Positions 25,537-32,699 of a stretch of 64,000 nt of DNA are shown piece after piece (the first letter of the stretch is position 1; the number at the start of each line of letters is the position of its first letter). Source of the stretch: a bacterium 0.1xD8-71. Lineage in GTDB: Bacteria > Bacillota > Clostridia > Lachnospirales > Lachnospiraceae. The notes below the pieces were generated by a model that did no database searches, had not been told where the DNA came from, and worked only from the letters and a program-made list of their open reading frames with translations. The stretch is taken from the NCBI GenBank assembly GCA_003612405.1, contig RAYR01000008.1, positions 1-64,000 on the forward strand. Direction: 5' to 3'. The translations under genes were made by a program, and so were the position numbers.

Positions 25537-25772
25537 TATTTTCTGACATTCATTATATGATTTATCTCACTTATAAACTCCGCATCAGATTCCGCATTCT
25601 CTAATCCGACAACCTCGTCATCATTCGTAATGCCCCCAATTAAAGTGCCGCCAAAACTATTTGCAAACGCACTGACGCTTTTCAGCCAACTCTTTACCTA
25701 TCTTCTTTCCACGCTGCGCTTCTTATCATATTCGGTTGCTTCTCCAATTAATGTCTTTGGATTAATCTGCAT
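25536..25772 (-). pseudogene. N-terminal fragment of another AlbA_2 gene
   Basis: From ATG 25772 the text reads MQINPKTLIGEATEYDKK, a TAG stop, then KSWLKSVSAFANSFGGTLIGG and NDDEVVGLENAESDAEF before it ends at 25536. This parallels residues 1-75 of the gene just downstream (MNLKDIIGETTDYDKK... SVSAFANGVGGTLIFG). It has an internal stop and no ATPase or winged-helix part, so it is a remnant. Confidence 0.75.
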
Positions 25773-25829
25773 CAGCCCACTTCCTTCCCGATGAGTACAC
25801 ATTTTATATCTATACACTTTTCACCTTAT

Positions 25830-26093
25830 TTACCAATCTGCCACATTATACTTTTCCATAAGTTCCTTTGCCTTTGCTTCACCTTCTTTCGTAATATACA
25901 TGGACTTTGACCGATGGGAACCCTGTTTTATGTAATCTTTTTCATCAAGTTGGTTCAGGACATCAAAATCATAACCTTTCCATGCATATTTGTCATCCGG
26001 ATTGGCGAATCTATCCCTCTCAGTAAAATGAGATAAATAAATCAACATCATTGTTAATTCTTCTATTGCTGTTTTTGCATCTAATTTGTCCAT
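25830..26093 (-). CDS. DUF6429-type small protein
   Basis: The 87-residue protein (MDKLDAKTAIEELTMMLIYLSHF) has the pattern AIEELTMMLIYLS ... AWKGYDFDVLNQLDEKDYI ... SKSMYITKEGEAKAKEL that I associate with DUF6429. The fold looks like a single winged helix. A strong AGGAGGATTAAC ribosome binding site precedes the ATG and directly abuts the boundary of the long direct repeat at 26105. No function is known; relatives are found in mobile regions. Confidence 0.65.
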   Translation of the reverse strand: MDKLDAKTAIEELTMMLIYLSHFTERDRFANPDDKYAWKGYDFDVLNQLDEKDYIKQGSHRSKSMYITKEGEAKAKELMEKYNVADW

Positions 26094-26104
26094 GTTAATC
26101 CTCC

Positions 26105-26886
26105 TTCAAAAGAACATATTGAAATTCTCTTTAACAGCGCATTAAAGTTCATTTGTATGAATCGCCTAATCACTGTTTAGGCAATTCACTTTTGAAAAAC
26201 TATTTTAATCATCTTCTGGCAAATTCGCAGCAGTACGATAAATTATATTGTTGGTACTCCCCTCTGCCACTATATATCTTGTACCTGTGAGCATTTTAAA
26301 ATATCTTCGCACTGTCGCAGCAAACTTGCCCGTAACCGCTTCTGCTTCTTTAGGAGTATTTCTCCATGCTCTTCCATAAAACCAATAATTGTACTTACTT
26401 TATTATAATCTTTATGCGCCAAAACTTCGCTCATTTTTTTGAGCGAAGTTTTCATTCTCAGTCCTAAACTTTTCATGAATTCTTATTGTAGTAATCATAT
26501 ATGTTCTGTCCACATCCGTTTCAAACTCCGGCAATGGAGAGCCGTTTCTTTTCAGTTCGCGCAAAATTTTCGATATGCCCGTTGATTTCTTCTCGGACAA
26601 ATCAATTTCCTTAAAAAATTCTCCAATCTTAGGATTTCTGTATCTTCTTTCTCTGACTTTCCCCGCCGCAAACTTTTCCATATCAATATAATGATCCGGT
26701 CCGGGAAAATTGATAATCTGAATCTGATCCAAATAAATCCGAATCTCTATCGGCACATCCTCTTTGTAATTTTTGTGTAAAACCGCATTTACAAGCGCTT
26801 CCTCCAACGCATTGTACGGATAGTTGAAAAAACGATCTGCTTCCGCCCTTCCGTCAACCTTTACCACCTTTTCCTCAATCACAGTT
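26105..26886. repeat. Long direct repeat, copy 2 (782 bp)
   Basis: Counterpart of 21762-22566, same orientation, about 90 percent identical by eye and exactly 23 bp shorter. It carries the 3' half of an AlbA_2 gene. The two copies flank about 3.5 kb and could recombine to delete the intact gene and its neighbours. Confidence 0.85.
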
Positions 26887-26985
26887 TTTATATATTTTTT
26901 ATCTGCCATACCGCACTGTTTTCCGAACCAGTAAACTTTACCATATCATTGTGAGTAAAGCAGCGCATCGTCACCAATTCTTTTT
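26208..26985 (-). pseudogene. 3' remnant of a second AlbA_2 gene, out of frame in its linker
   Basis: From about 26985 (IELVTMRCFTHNDMV) the sequence reads like the middle of the intact gene, meets a stop near 26890, and continues VIEEKVVKVDGRAEADRF, ALEEALVNAVLHKNY and FPGPDHYIDMEKF to KNERSFGA and a stop near 26412. The winged helix is in another frame (MSEVLAHKDYNKVSTIIGF). The loss of frame corresponds to a single GAGCGAAGTTTT unit here where the intact paralogue has three (23 bp difference). The AlbA_2 domain is absent. Confidence 0.8.
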
Positions 26986-27201
26986 ACAATTCCATATCGA
27001 ACCTCTACCTTTATTAATATATCGCAAAACACTTGTATGTTCAATTGTTTTATGCCTTTCAAATCACCCTTTCAAAAGACACCTATTTATCACGTTCAAT
27101 AATCATTTCATCATGCATATGCCCCACGATAAACAATGTAATAGCAGCCGCAACTACACTTTTGTACTTGAGCTTGTAAACCCTACCCATATGCTGCCGC
27201 C
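26986..27201. other. No gene recognised
   Basis: About 215 bases between the AlbA_2 remnant and the DUF5131 gene. I see no ORF, RNA or repeat. It probably contains decayed sequence of an earlier insertion. Confidence 0.4.
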
Positions 27202-27930
27202 TTAGCGCCTATTCTTCTTTTTGTTTAAAACCGGGTATTCTTTGTAAGTCTTACCATCCAATATGCTTCCGGTCTCCTTTTTTCTGACACCGCCCCATTG
27301 CTTAAAGAAAAATGCGGTTCCTGCCTCCTTTGCCTTATCTCGTAACTCTATAACCCATTCCTCTTGCACCGGTCTGCATCCTGCACCGGATTCTCCACCG
27401 ACTATTAACCAATCAATGCCGTTAAGCTTTATATCTTTGATTGATTCTAATAGCGGTTCAGCTGAAACAAACTTTATCTTTGCTCCTGTTTGCTTCAGTT
27501 TTTCACATCGATCAAGTGCCGCATTATCTTCCACCGAAACTCCCATCCAAATATTATCAGTCCAGAGTATTTTATCTGCCATGCTGACAAGCCGGTCTGC
27601 TCGCTTCGTAAGTATTTGGAATGTATGCCAACTTGCCTTGTTCATTACCCGAAAAAGTTCAAGTATATCTTCTTCTTGTATATCCGAATGAAACAGATCA
27701 GACATAGAATTCACAAATATCATTTTAGGTTTTGTCCACTGCAATGGACGTTCAAATAGGTCATGATGAACAGATACTTTGAATGCATTCTGATATCTTT
27801 TGTTTCCCATAGCCTGAAGTCGCTTGGCGAATCTCTCAGCATAGCAATTCTCGCAACCTCTGGAACACTTTGTGCAACCAGTCACCGGATTCCAGGTTTC
27901 TTCCGTCCATTCAATTTTACTTGTCGCCAT
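27202..27930 (-). CDS. DUF5131 (phage Gp37/Gp68-like) protein
   Basis: I chose the ATG at 27930 (MATSKIEWTEETWNPVTGCT), eight bases after GAGGGG, giving 242 residues. The cysteine cluster CTKCSRGCENCYAERFA near residue 20 and the blocks IFVNSMSDLFH, FQILTKRADRL, NIWMGVSVED and WLIVGGESG are the family signature. The cysteine spacing and fold suggest a relative of radical-SAM enzymes, but no activity is established. Members often sit beside a three-Cys-motif partner (TcmP) gene in phages and islands; the short frame just upstream may be the end of such a gene. Confidence 0.88.
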   Translation of the reverse strand: MATSKIEWTEETWNPVTGCTKCSRGCENCYAERFAKRLQAMGNKRYQNAFKVSVHHDLFERPLQWTKPKMIFVNSMSDLFHSDIQEEDILELFRVMNKASWHTFQILTKRADRLVSMADKILWTDNIWMGVSVEDNAALDRCEKLKQTGAKIKFVSAEPLLESIKDIKLNGIDWLIVGGESGAGCRPVQEEWVIELRDKAKEAGTAFFFKQWGGVRKKETGSILDGKTYKEYPVLNKKKNRR

Positions 27931-28099
27931 AATCAAATCCCCTCAAAAAAATATTATTATCTTCAAAGGTGACGATATCATCTCCCTTCAATCCCCTGTC
28001 TGTCTTCGATGTGACGGGGGTGGTACTTACAAGTCCTTCCTTTTTCATCTCTTTTATTGCCGCCCTGATATCTTTTTCCAAAAAAAGTGTCTCATGCAT
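27917..28099 (-). CDS. Short C-terminal fragment, possibly of a TcmP-type protein
   Basis: The 60 codons contain a helix followed by a beta-rich end (KEMKKEGLVSTTPVTSKTD, DIVTFEDNNIFLRGF) like the winged end of a larger protein. It overlaps the DUF5131 start by 14 bases. A three-Cys-motif partner protein is the usual neighbour of DUF5131, so this may be its tail. The match is by context, and the upstream portion is absent. Confidence 0.35.
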   Translation of the reverse strand: MHETLFLEKDIRAAIKEMKKEGLVSTTPVTSKTDRGLKGDDIVTFEDNNIFLRGFDYGDK

Positions 28100-28108
28100 A
28101 AAAATCTC

Positions 28109-28171
28109 TTTTGCTCAGGACAAGCCTCTGCTATAATAAATTTGCAAGATTTTCATAGAGAGGCTTGTCCT
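28109..28171 (+). promoter_or_regulatory. Inverted repeat with embedded promoter downstream of integrase 1
   Basis: Thirteen-base arms AGGACAAGCCTCT (28117-28129) and AGAGGCTTGTCCT (28159-28171) enclose a 29-base loop that contains TATAAT (28132-28137). A poor -35 (TTGCTC, 15-base spacing) lies upstream. TTTTT follows the second arm. The arrangement parallels 35358-35419 beside integrase 2 with unrelated arm sequence. A transcript from here would run antisense to the integrase gene. Confidence 0.5.
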
Positions 28172-28183
28172 TTTTATGTCACG

Positions 28184-28206
28184 GATTAAATTGTTCCACC
28201 AATTTA
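28184..28206. terminator. Hairpin at the integrase 1 stop codon
   Basis: ATTAAATTG and CAATTTAAT flank a five-base loop that overlaps the end of the integrase gene. There is no clear T run, so it is only a possible terminator or mRNA 3' stabiliser. Confidence 0.4.
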
Positions 28207-29313
28207 ATCTGCATCCGAAATGTCCCTGTTTCCGGCAGGGGCATTTTCATTTGATGTTTCATTCCGCTTTCGATTCAGCATATCCGCAACCTTCTTCTGC
28301 TCGTTAGGATATAAATGTCCGTATGTATTCAGGGTAATCTTGATATCTTTATGTCCCATGCGTTCCTTGATAACCATAGGCGCGACTCCCTGATGCGCGA
28401 GATACGCACATGCGGAATGTCTTAAATCATGCACCCTGATTCTTTTTACTCCCGATTCGTGAATGTGCCTTACCATTTTATGCTGTACTGCTTCGCATAC
28501 GATTGGAAAAAGCCTTTCGCTATCGGGAAATTCATACAGCTTATCACAATACGCTTTAATCTCCTGTGTCAAAAATTCGGGAATATCTATTGTCCTGACT
28601 GACTGCTCCGTCTTAGGCGTTGTGATGACATCTTTTCCCCCTGTACGGTAATAAGTTTTTGAAATGGATATTTTGTTCTCCTGAAAATTTACGTCACTTT
28701 TTAATAACGCAAGTAATTCTCCAATACGCATACCCGTCCAGAATAAAATTTCAAACAGCACATAATATCTGCTTCCCACTTCAATCGTATGAATGAATTG
28801 CTGGTACTCCTCATAAGTCCAGAAATCCATTTTATCCGCATCTGACTTCCCCATTTTCTTTACTTTCCTGCAGGGATTATTTGTCAGGTTGTAGATGTTG
28901 GAAGCATGGGTAAACAGCGCCGTCATCTGATTCTGAAGCATACGCAGGTATGTCTGCGAATATCCAGCCTCCCGCATTTTGTTCTGCCACTGGATAATGT
29001 CTGCCGGTGTAATTTCATTCATGGACTTATTTTCAAAGTACGGAAGGATATGCCGTTCAATCATATATCTCTTATTTTTGATTGACCGTTCCTTTAACTC
29101 TCCCTGCTTATCCCTGAAATAAGTCTCAACAAAAGCTCCCACTTTCATATTCATGTCTGCTTCTGTTGTCTGCATAAACTGTTCCTCATACTCTTTCGCC
29201 TCCCTCTTTGTTTTGAAACCTCTTTTGCACTTTTGTTTCTATCTGCCCGTCCAATCATTGTAACGGAACATACAATACCATGTTCCCCTCTGCTCATCTT
29301 TATAGACTGACAT
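28204..29313 (-). pseudogene. Tyrosine integrase of element 1, interrupted by an in-frame TAG
   Basis: The full reading frame starts at ATG 29313 (MSVYKDEQRGTWYCMFRYND) after GGAAAGGAG and has a TAG at 29239-29241, codon 25, in the N-terminal arm-binding domain. The frame is otherwise open to 28204. The remaining 323 codons from ATG 29175 encode the core-binding and catalytic domains with TGMRIGELLA (Arg), TTPKTEQS (Lys), HDLRHS, GHKD and NTYGHLYP (Tyr). It is close to integrase 2 of this window and of the Tn916 type. Without the N-terminal domain the product probably cannot recombine normally. Confidence 0.85.
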
Positions 29314-29439
29314 AAAATCTCCTTTCCTCTCAGGACAGTCTGCGGCTTGTCATAAAATCAAACCTACAGTACCGCCCCTAAATTTGCTTTTTGTTTCAGC
29401 CGCATATCCTGTATATCTGAATAATGTGCCGACCGTCTG

Positions 29440-29637
29440 TTACGCTGTTGTCACTCCGCTTTGATACCCGTAAAACTTCTTGTCCCAATATGCTCTGGGA
29501 ATCTTGCCTGACACGACAATATAGCCGCTATCTTCCAGTTCTTTGTTCAACTGCCTGATAATCTTATATGCGTGTCCCTTAGAAACGCCAAGCATATCAA
29601 CGATATCCTGTGCCGTTACCATATAATTGTTATTCAT
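29440..29637 (-). CDS. Excisionase-like small HTH protein of element 1
   Basis: The 65-residue protein contains a single HTH: TAQDIVDMLGVSKGHAYKII, with a wing-like KIPRAYWDKKFYGY tail. It aligns over its full length with the protein encoded at 36529-36729 in element 2, in the same place just upstream of the integrase. Small winged HTH proteins in this position act as recombination directionality factors in Tn916-like elements; the function here is inferred. Confidence 0.75.
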   Translation of the reverse strand: MNNNYMVTAQDIVDMLGVSKGHAYKIIRQLNKELEDSGYIVVSGKIPRAYWDKKFYGYQSGVTTA

Positions 29638-29698
29638 CTACCTCCCTCCTCCTGCACTGACGCTGTATATTGTCAAGTTTCTATATCTAGTATTCAAT

Positions 29699-29751
29699 TT
29701 ATCTTGACTTATTCTCTATGATAAAACATCACTGGATATTTGTCAAGATAA
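29699..29751. promoter_or_regulatory. Inverted repeat operator between excisionase-like and DUF6076 genes
   Basis: TTATCTTGAC (29699-29708) and GTCAAGATAA (29742-29751) are perfect 10-base arms 33 bases apart. Related half-sites (TGTCAAG at 29671; TTATCTTGTGATA near 29772) lie around them. The region separates divergent genes and is a likely binding region for a regulator of both. Confidence 0.5.
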
Positions 29752-29860
29752 TTTTATTGATTTCTTTTTTATCTTGTGATAGTATTGTATCTATAAGAAA
29801 AGAAATGAGTTTCAGAGAGGCTATTTTACGCCGTTCTTCTGATAGAAAGGAATTTTAAAC

Positions 29861-31075
29861 ATGAATTTATATTCGCTAGACATCATCAAAAATGATTTTC
29901 ACTTTAATGTTGCAACCTACAGCATTAACCGCCATACCCACGAAGAAACTCTTTCTTCCATTTATGATGATGAGAATACACACAAAAGCGGGACTGCCTG
30001 CTTTATAAAAAAAGCGGCTATCCACACCGGCATTATGGAAATTCTCGATTATGATATGCCGGAAAAGGAATCCGCTGTTGTGGTATTTCAGAAATTGAAG
30101 TCTGTTTTGCCGTTACTCGGCATTGACTGCCCCTTTGACAAAGAAGCCTTCAATTTATATTGCCGCGAACACATACCAAAAGATATCGAGACTTCTGCCG
30201 GACAAATCATGCCGATATTGCAGTCCTGCTTTGAAGAACATCCAGCACTGTCTTATCTGTATCCTTTATTTCATATGATAATGCACTCTTGCTATCAGCA
30301 AGCCGGAAAATCAGCCGATACGGAACTACTTCAAGCTGCCAAACTGTTAGCAGAAGAAGTCGGCAGTCTTGAAACTTTATATACGCAGGCAAGAAATTAT
30401 TTAGATGAAGTTATCATAGAGCCTTCAAAACAAGGCTTACAGTTTCCTAGCAGCACAATAGCTGAAATATACCATTCCTATTGCCTGTATGCCAGTGAGC
30501 AGGATTTTCAATCGGATGCATTATCCGCTATGGAAATAAAAGGAACTTTTCTGCCTGACATTCATACCCATACAGATGCTCATTCCAATACACAAGATTG
30601 GATAGAGTATTTAAACCATGCCACTAACCTTATTACAGATAATGCAATCGGGAAATATCCCATCACATCCTTCAAACAGTTCTTATGCATAGGCATCCGA
30701 CTACTGCTTGAAGATGAACTCGTTATCAAGAAATGCAGACTGTGTAACGGATATTTTCGAGTAAAATACACTTCCAACCAAGAATACTGCACACGAATAT
30801 ACAGAGACACTTCCACTACCTGTAACGAATACGCTAGCCGGAAATCCTATAAGGAAAAGTTATTCAGCCATCCGATTCATACGGAATTTACAAAATCATA
30901 TAACAGGCTGTATGCCCGCATCCGCAGAGGGAAACTCCCTGCTGACACGCCGCTTATGGATCAGCTTAAGGCGCTTCATGACGAATATACTGAAAAATAT
31001 GAGAACACACACCTGAAAGACCGAGAAGCTATATGGAAAGAATATATCGAAAAGAATAAAGAACTGCTCAATTAG
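29861..31075 (+). CDS. DUF6076-like protein with C-terminal zinc-ribbon-like cysteines
   Basis: The 404-residue protein starts after AAAGGAATTTTAAAC. The first 280 residues are mostly helical. Residues about 300-330 read KKCRLCNGYFRVKYTSNQEYC...TCNEYASRKS, a CxxC...C...C arrangement that may bind zinc. A basic tail (YARIRRGKLPADTP) follows. The pattern fits what I know as DUF6076, a family common next to integrases in Lachnospiraceae islands. It occupies the same position (divergent from the excisionase-like gene, nearest the right att) as the XRE regulator of element 2, so an element-maintenance role is possible. Confidence 0.6.
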   Translation: MNLYSLDIIKNDFHFNVATYSINRHTHEETLSSIYDDENTHKSGTACFIKKAAIHTGIMEILDYDMPEKESAVVVFQKLKSVLPLLGIDCPFDKEAFNLYCREHIPKDIETSAGQIMPILQSCFEEHPALSYLYPLFHMIMHSCYQQAGKSADTELLQAAKLLAEEVGSLETLYTQARNYLDEVIIEPSKQGLQFPSSTIAEIYHSYCLYASEQDFQSDALSAMEIKGTFLPDIHTHTDAHSNTQDWIEYLNHATNLITDNAIGKYPITSFKQFLCIGIRLLLEDELVIKKCRLCNGYFRVKYTSNQEYCTRIYRDTSTTCNEYASRKSYKEKLFSHPIHTEFTKSYNRLYARIRRGKLPADTPLMDQLKALHDEYTEKYENTHLKDREAIWKEYIEKNKELLN

Positions 31076-31080
31076 CGAAC

Positions 31081-31104
31081 TTTTGTTATCATTCTGTTAT
31101 CACG
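31081..31104. repeat. Right arm motif pair of element 1
   Basis: TGTTATCA occurs twice with an 11-base period, matching the pair at 14683-14707 at the other end. It begins five bases after the DUF6076-like stop codon and lies about 80 bases from att site 2. Confidence 0.65.
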
Positions 31105-31128
31105 ACTTACCAATCCCTCCACACTACG

Positions 31129-31160
31129 AAAAAAGGGCTTCCCGATTTCTCGGAAAGCCC
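31129..31160 (-). terminator. Terminator of the former tuf end at att site 2
   Basis: On the minus strand GGGCTTTCCGAG, a short loop and its near-perfect complement CGGGAAGCCC are followed by TTTTTT. It lies 24 bases past the stop codon of the tuf-like copy at 31184, where a tuf terminator would be expected. It is similar to the hairpin at 14356-14380. Confidence 0.75.
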
Positions 31161-31183
31161 CATAAAATCTAGCTTTTTTCTAA

Positions 31184-31237
31184 TTACTCGATAATTGTAG
31201 CTACACGACCAGAACCAACAGTTCTGCCACCCTCACG
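31184..31237 (-). repeat. att site 2: junction copy of the last 54 bases of tuf
   Basis: On the minus strand it encodes [17 protein letters not shown] and a stop, as do att site 1 and tuf, but with its own set of synonymous codons (for example CGTGTAGCTACAATTATC). It is the boundary between element 1 and element 2. The shared core CCACCCTCACG is at 31227-31237. Confidence 0.9.
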
Positions 31238-31336
31238 AGCTTTTGGAAATGAAATCTGAATGTTTTTACTGCGTTTTCCTGCTTGTTTTTCTTTATATTA
31301 TCCAGTTTATCCCTACGTTTTTACTGTTCCGAAAAA

Positions 31337-31358
31337 TTTTAGAGCCAAAATAGAGCCA
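31337..31358. repeat. Left arm motif pair of element 2
   Basis: TAGAGCCA occurs twice with an 11-base period, matching the pair at 37524-37546. It lies about 100 bases inside the left boundary and is a likely integrase arm site. Confidence 0.65.
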
Positions 31359-31391
31359 GTGGTAAAATACAGATTTTCTCCTTATCCGCCC

Positions 31392-31421
31392 TTATTACAT
31401 GGTGCTAGCACCATGTAATAA
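31392..31421. repeat. Perfect 30-bp palindrome near the left end of element 2
   Basis: Half-site TTATTACATGGTGCT is followed directly by its complete reverse complement with no spacer; the centre is GCTAGC. Weaker outer arms (TTTTCTCCTTAT / ATAAGGAAAA) extend it to about 70 bases. It lies 56 bases past the methyltransferase stop and has no T run, so it may be a protein-binding site or a structured DNA element instead of a simple terminator. Confidence 0.8.
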
Positions 31422-31477
31422 ATGTGAATAAGGAAAACCGAAAGTCTCTGCTTACGACAAATGGAAATTTAATATTT

Positions 31478-32260
31478 TTATAATGATATGAACATTCCAT
31501 ATTCTTTTGGTACGTTTAAAACTCCATCTATTGTATTTTTCATCAGAATATCTTTTATTACTTGTTCAGGCACACTATCTCTCAAAGATGTCATACTAGA
31601 AAGCGAATAAATATAATCCATCATATCATCTATATTAGTAACTGCCAATGAATCTATATATTCTCTTTTTTCTACTTTTGAAAAAGTTTTACTTAAAATC
31701 TCATATCCATTTTGAAGCGTAAAATTCTTATTTATGTTATCTTCAACACCATATGCCGATAAAATTTTGGAAAGATATTCAATAATTCCATGTTCTCCAT
31801 ATGTCGCACAATAAAAACGACCTTCTCGCTTTAATACTCGTCGCACCTCCGCCAGACCTTTATTTATATCAGGCACATGATACAACATCATATTTGCAAT
31901 GACAACATCAAAAGTCGCATTTTCATAAGGTATCTCTTGAATATCTAAAACCTTATATTCAATATTATCATAGCCTCCTATATTATTTTTTGTCATTGCA
32001 ACCATTCCTTCTGAAAAATCAGAAAGTATTATCTTGGAACAAGTACAGATTAATGACTCTCTATTTTTCCACATATCTCCTGTTCCACAGCCTAACTCTA
32101 ATACTTTCGCCCCTTTATCAATTCTATAATTTGAAAATATCCAATTCCCAAACCCCAGTTTATTCGTTGAATATTTATCATGAAATGATATTCTTGTATC
32201 TAAGTTATTTGCAGTAGCATATTGTTGTTTTACAACTGACATATCATTTATCTTGCTCAC
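31478..32260 (-). CDS. Class I SAM-dependent methyltransferase (cargo of element 2)
   Basis: I placed the start at a GTG (32260) seven bases after GGAGG, giving 260 residues (MSKINDMSVVKQQYATANN). Motif I is VLELGCGTGDMWKN near residue 50, followed by IILSDFSEGM, DIQEIPYENATFDVVIANM (motif IV region) and LKREGRFYCATYG. This is a small-molecule-type methyltransferase. Similar genes in IMEs of gut Firmicutes are often annotated as resistance-like or of unknown role; I see no rRNA methylase motif. It is the only cargo gene of the element and is more AT-rich than the mobilization genes. Confidence 0.85.
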   Translation of the reverse strand: MSKINDMSVVKQQYATANNLDTRISFHDKYSTNKLGFGNWIFSNYRIDKGAKVLELGCGTGDMWKNRESLICTCSKIILSDFSEGMVAMTKNNIGGYDNIEYKVLDIQEIPYENATFDVVIANMMLYHVPDINKGLAEVRRVLKREGRFYCATYGEHGIIEYLSKILSAYGVEDNINKNFTLQNGYEILSKTFSKVEKREYIDSLAVTNIDDMMDYIYSLSSMTSLRDSVPEQVIKDILMKNTIDGVLNVPKEYGMFISL

Positions 32261-32363
32261 AATTAACCTCCACAAATTTTATTTCATTTTAATCTTACCA
32301 CTTTTCTCACGCCCTTACAACCATAAAACACCGAAGCAAAACAACCGCCACACCATATATTAT

Positions 32364-32684
32364 TTATCGCTCCAATGATTTCTCTATCTTCTGTTTCTGC
32401 CCTTTCAAATCGTTCTGTTTTTCATACAGATTATTTCGCTCTTTGCACAATTCTTTCATGCGCTCCAACTGCACCCGCACTCTCTCCCGGCAATCCGGCT
32501 CTATCTTTTTATATTCCCCGGTCAGATTACGGATTATATTGTTGTTTTCCTTTATCTGCTCCGACAGACATACCCAGTCTATCAGATTTTGTACTTCCTT
32601 GTCCGTTTCGTAAAGGTCTGTATCTGCCACGATTTTAGCGCACAGCCGTATCATAACTTTCTTTTCCATATCCGTCATATCCAA
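32364..32684 (-). CDS. Coiled-coil protein downstream of the relaxase gene
   Basis: The 106-residue protein starts MDMTDMEKKVMIRLCAKIVA and is helical, with a coiled coil in the second half (MKELCKERNNLYEKQNDLKGQKQKIEKS). It follows the MobV gene by 15 bases on the same strand. Such small proteins are usual companions of MobV relaxases in clostridial mobilizable elements, but I know no demonstrated function. Confidence 0.65.
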   Translation of the reverse strand: MDMTDMEKKVMIRLCAKIVADTDLYETDKEVQNLIDWVCLSEQIKENNNIIRNLTGEYKKIEPDCRERVRVQLERMKELCKERNNLYEKQNDLKGQKQKIEKSLER

Positions 32685-32699
32685 TCAATCCTCACTTTC

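Larger units (their letters stand above)
14574..31237. mobile_element. Integrative element 1 in the tuf 3' end (genomic island with conflict genes)
   Basis: The element is bounded by tuf-like att copies at 14531 and 31184, with paired arm motifs TGTTATCA just inside both ends (14683-14707 and 31081-31104). It encodes a tyrosine integrase (with an in-frame stop), an excisionase-like protein and a DUF6076-type protein at its right end. Cargo: Fic, a TOTE-type system, AlbA_2/ATPase gene array, SEC-C, DUF6429 and DUF5131. No relaxase or conjugation gene is visible, so it is either mobilized in trans or decayed. Confidence 0.85.

Noticed and set aside
21762..26886. The 800-bp direct repeats as an insertion sequence
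   Set aside because: They contain part of an AlbA_2 gene and no transposase, terminal inverted repeats or target duplication.
4155..32260. The three methyltransferases as DNA-modifying partners of the nucleases (restriction-modification)
   Set aside because: All three have small-molecule-type motifs and none shows a DNA methylase catalytic motif such as DPPY, NPPY or a PCQ.
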